Assembly (NCBI GenBank): GCA_945877005.1
Contig: CAMCQL010000136.1
Coordinates: 1 to 5,621 of the forward strand
Origin: Chryseobacterium gleum
Lineage (GTDB): Bacteria; Bacteroidota; Bacteroidia; Flavobacteriales_D; Crocinitomicaceae
Length of the DNA: 5,621 nucleotides
Direction: 5' to 3'
The stretch's first letter is position 1. Each line of letters begins with the position of its first letter. The notes below the pieces were generated by a model. It did not search any database and was not told the DNA's origin. It saw only the letters and a program-made list of their open reading frames with translations. This document shows, piece after piece, positions 5,143 to 5,621 of this stretch. A program made the translations under genes and the position numbers.

Positions 5143-5621
5143 TTGAAACCTTTAAATATTATTGAAGTTTTTACTGATGGCGCAGCCAAAGGGAATCCTG
5201 GAAATGGAGGATACGGAATTGTAATGCGATTTCAAGGTAAAACGAAAGAGTTTTCAGCAGGTTATCGATTAACGACTAATAATCGAATGGAATTATTAGC
5301 AGTGATTGTCGCATTGGAGCAATTAAAAACGAATCAATATCCTATAAAAGTAGTTTCCGATTCAAAATACGTAATCGATGCAATTAATTTAAAATGGGTC
5401 TACGGCTGGAAATTGAAAGGTTTCAAAGGCAAAAAAAATTCAGATTTATGGATGCGATTTCTAAAAATTTCTGAGGGATTAAATGTCGAATACGTTTGGG
5501 TAAGGGGACATAATGGACATCCTGAAAATGAACGATGTGATGAATTAGCTGTAAATGCAGCCTTATCAAGTGATTTATTAATTGACACCTTTTATGAAGA
5601 GGTAGAAAATAACTCTAGCAC
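5143..5621 (+). CDS. rnhA: Ribonuclease HI, 3' end outside the window
   Basis: Endonuclease that cuts the RNA strand of RNA/DNA hybrids, clearing R-loops and primer RNA in the cytoplasm. 159 codons are visible and no stop is reached, so the C-terminus lies beyond the right edge; the fold itself is complete. The four catalytic carboxylates are present: Asp12 (FTDGAAKGNPG), Glu50 (NNRMELLA), Asp73 (VVSDSKYV) and Asp133 (ERCDELA). His123 (VRGHNGH) stands for the mobile catalytic histidine. The basic, aromatic segment WVYGWKLKGFKGKKNSDLW (85-103) corresponds to the substrate-binding basic protrusion, in a short form. No ATG precedes the first motif in this frame. The frame is open back to a stop at 5068-5070, with TTG codons at 5074 and 5143. 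TTG at 5143 gives the normal short N-terminus and lies 5 bases after the preceding stop, so it is chosen. Last visible gene of the cluster. Confidence 0.93.
   Translation, partial: MKPLNIIEVFTDGAAKGNPGNGGYGIVMRFQGKTKEFSAGYRLTTNNRMELLAVIVALEQLKTNQYPIKVVSDSKYVIDAINLKWVYGWKLKGFKGKKNSDLWMRFLKISEGLNVEYVWVRGHNGHPENERCDELAVNAALSSDLLIDTFYEEVENNSS

Noticed and set aside
5400..5588. A - strand open frame of 62 codons.
   Set aside because: It is antisense to RNase HI, whose catalytic residues are all visible in the + frame.
1..5621. Search for a CRISPR array, insertion sequence, prophage, toxin-antitoxin or defence system.
   Set aside because: No spaced direct repeats, transposase or integrase motifs, or defence-type genes were seen; the gene content is housekeeping and the composition looks even throughout.

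Overview
The window looks like ordinary chromosome from a member of the Bacteroidota, most likely a flavobacterium-like organism. The DNA is strongly AT-rich. Start codons lack clear Shine-Dalgarno sequences, and two intergenic sites match the Bacteroidota -7 promoter element TAnnTTTG. The protein set also fits: a long RluA-type pseudouridine synthase with an N-terminal extension, type III pantothenate kinase, an LptC-like lipoprotein, and an outer-membrane barrel beginning with a short signal peptide. I cannot name the species from this.

Left part (1-2147). The C-terminal end of S-adenosylhomocysteine hydrolase (ahcY) enters on the + strand and ends at a strong intrinsic terminator (253-278). 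Facing it on the - strand is a large RluA-family pseudouridine synthase (294-1985). Upstream of that gene, also on the - strand, are a palindromic terminator (2040-2072) and a tRNA-Phe gene with anticodon GAA (2075-2147).

Middle and right part (2148-5621). An AT-rich divergent intergenic region of about 160 bases separates tRNA-Phe from a tightly packed + strand gene cluster. The order is coaX (pantothenate kinase type III), a predicted outer-membrane beta-barrel protein, an LptC-like lipoprotein, a 73-residue protein with two membrane segments, and RNase HI, which runs off the right edge. The gene boundaries are a 4-base overlap and gaps of 3, 1 and 5 bases, so this is very probably one operon. 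It mixes coenzyme A synthesis, envelope biogenesis and RNA/DNA hybrid removal, which suggests co-expressed housekeeping genes and not a single pathway.

I found no mobile element, CRISPR array, phage gene, toxin-antitoxin pair or defence system. The points most worth a second look are a conserved-looking cysteine-rich block in the middle of the pseudouridine synthase, the small uncharacterised two-helix membrane protein, and a six-codon leader frame whose stop overlaps the coaX start.
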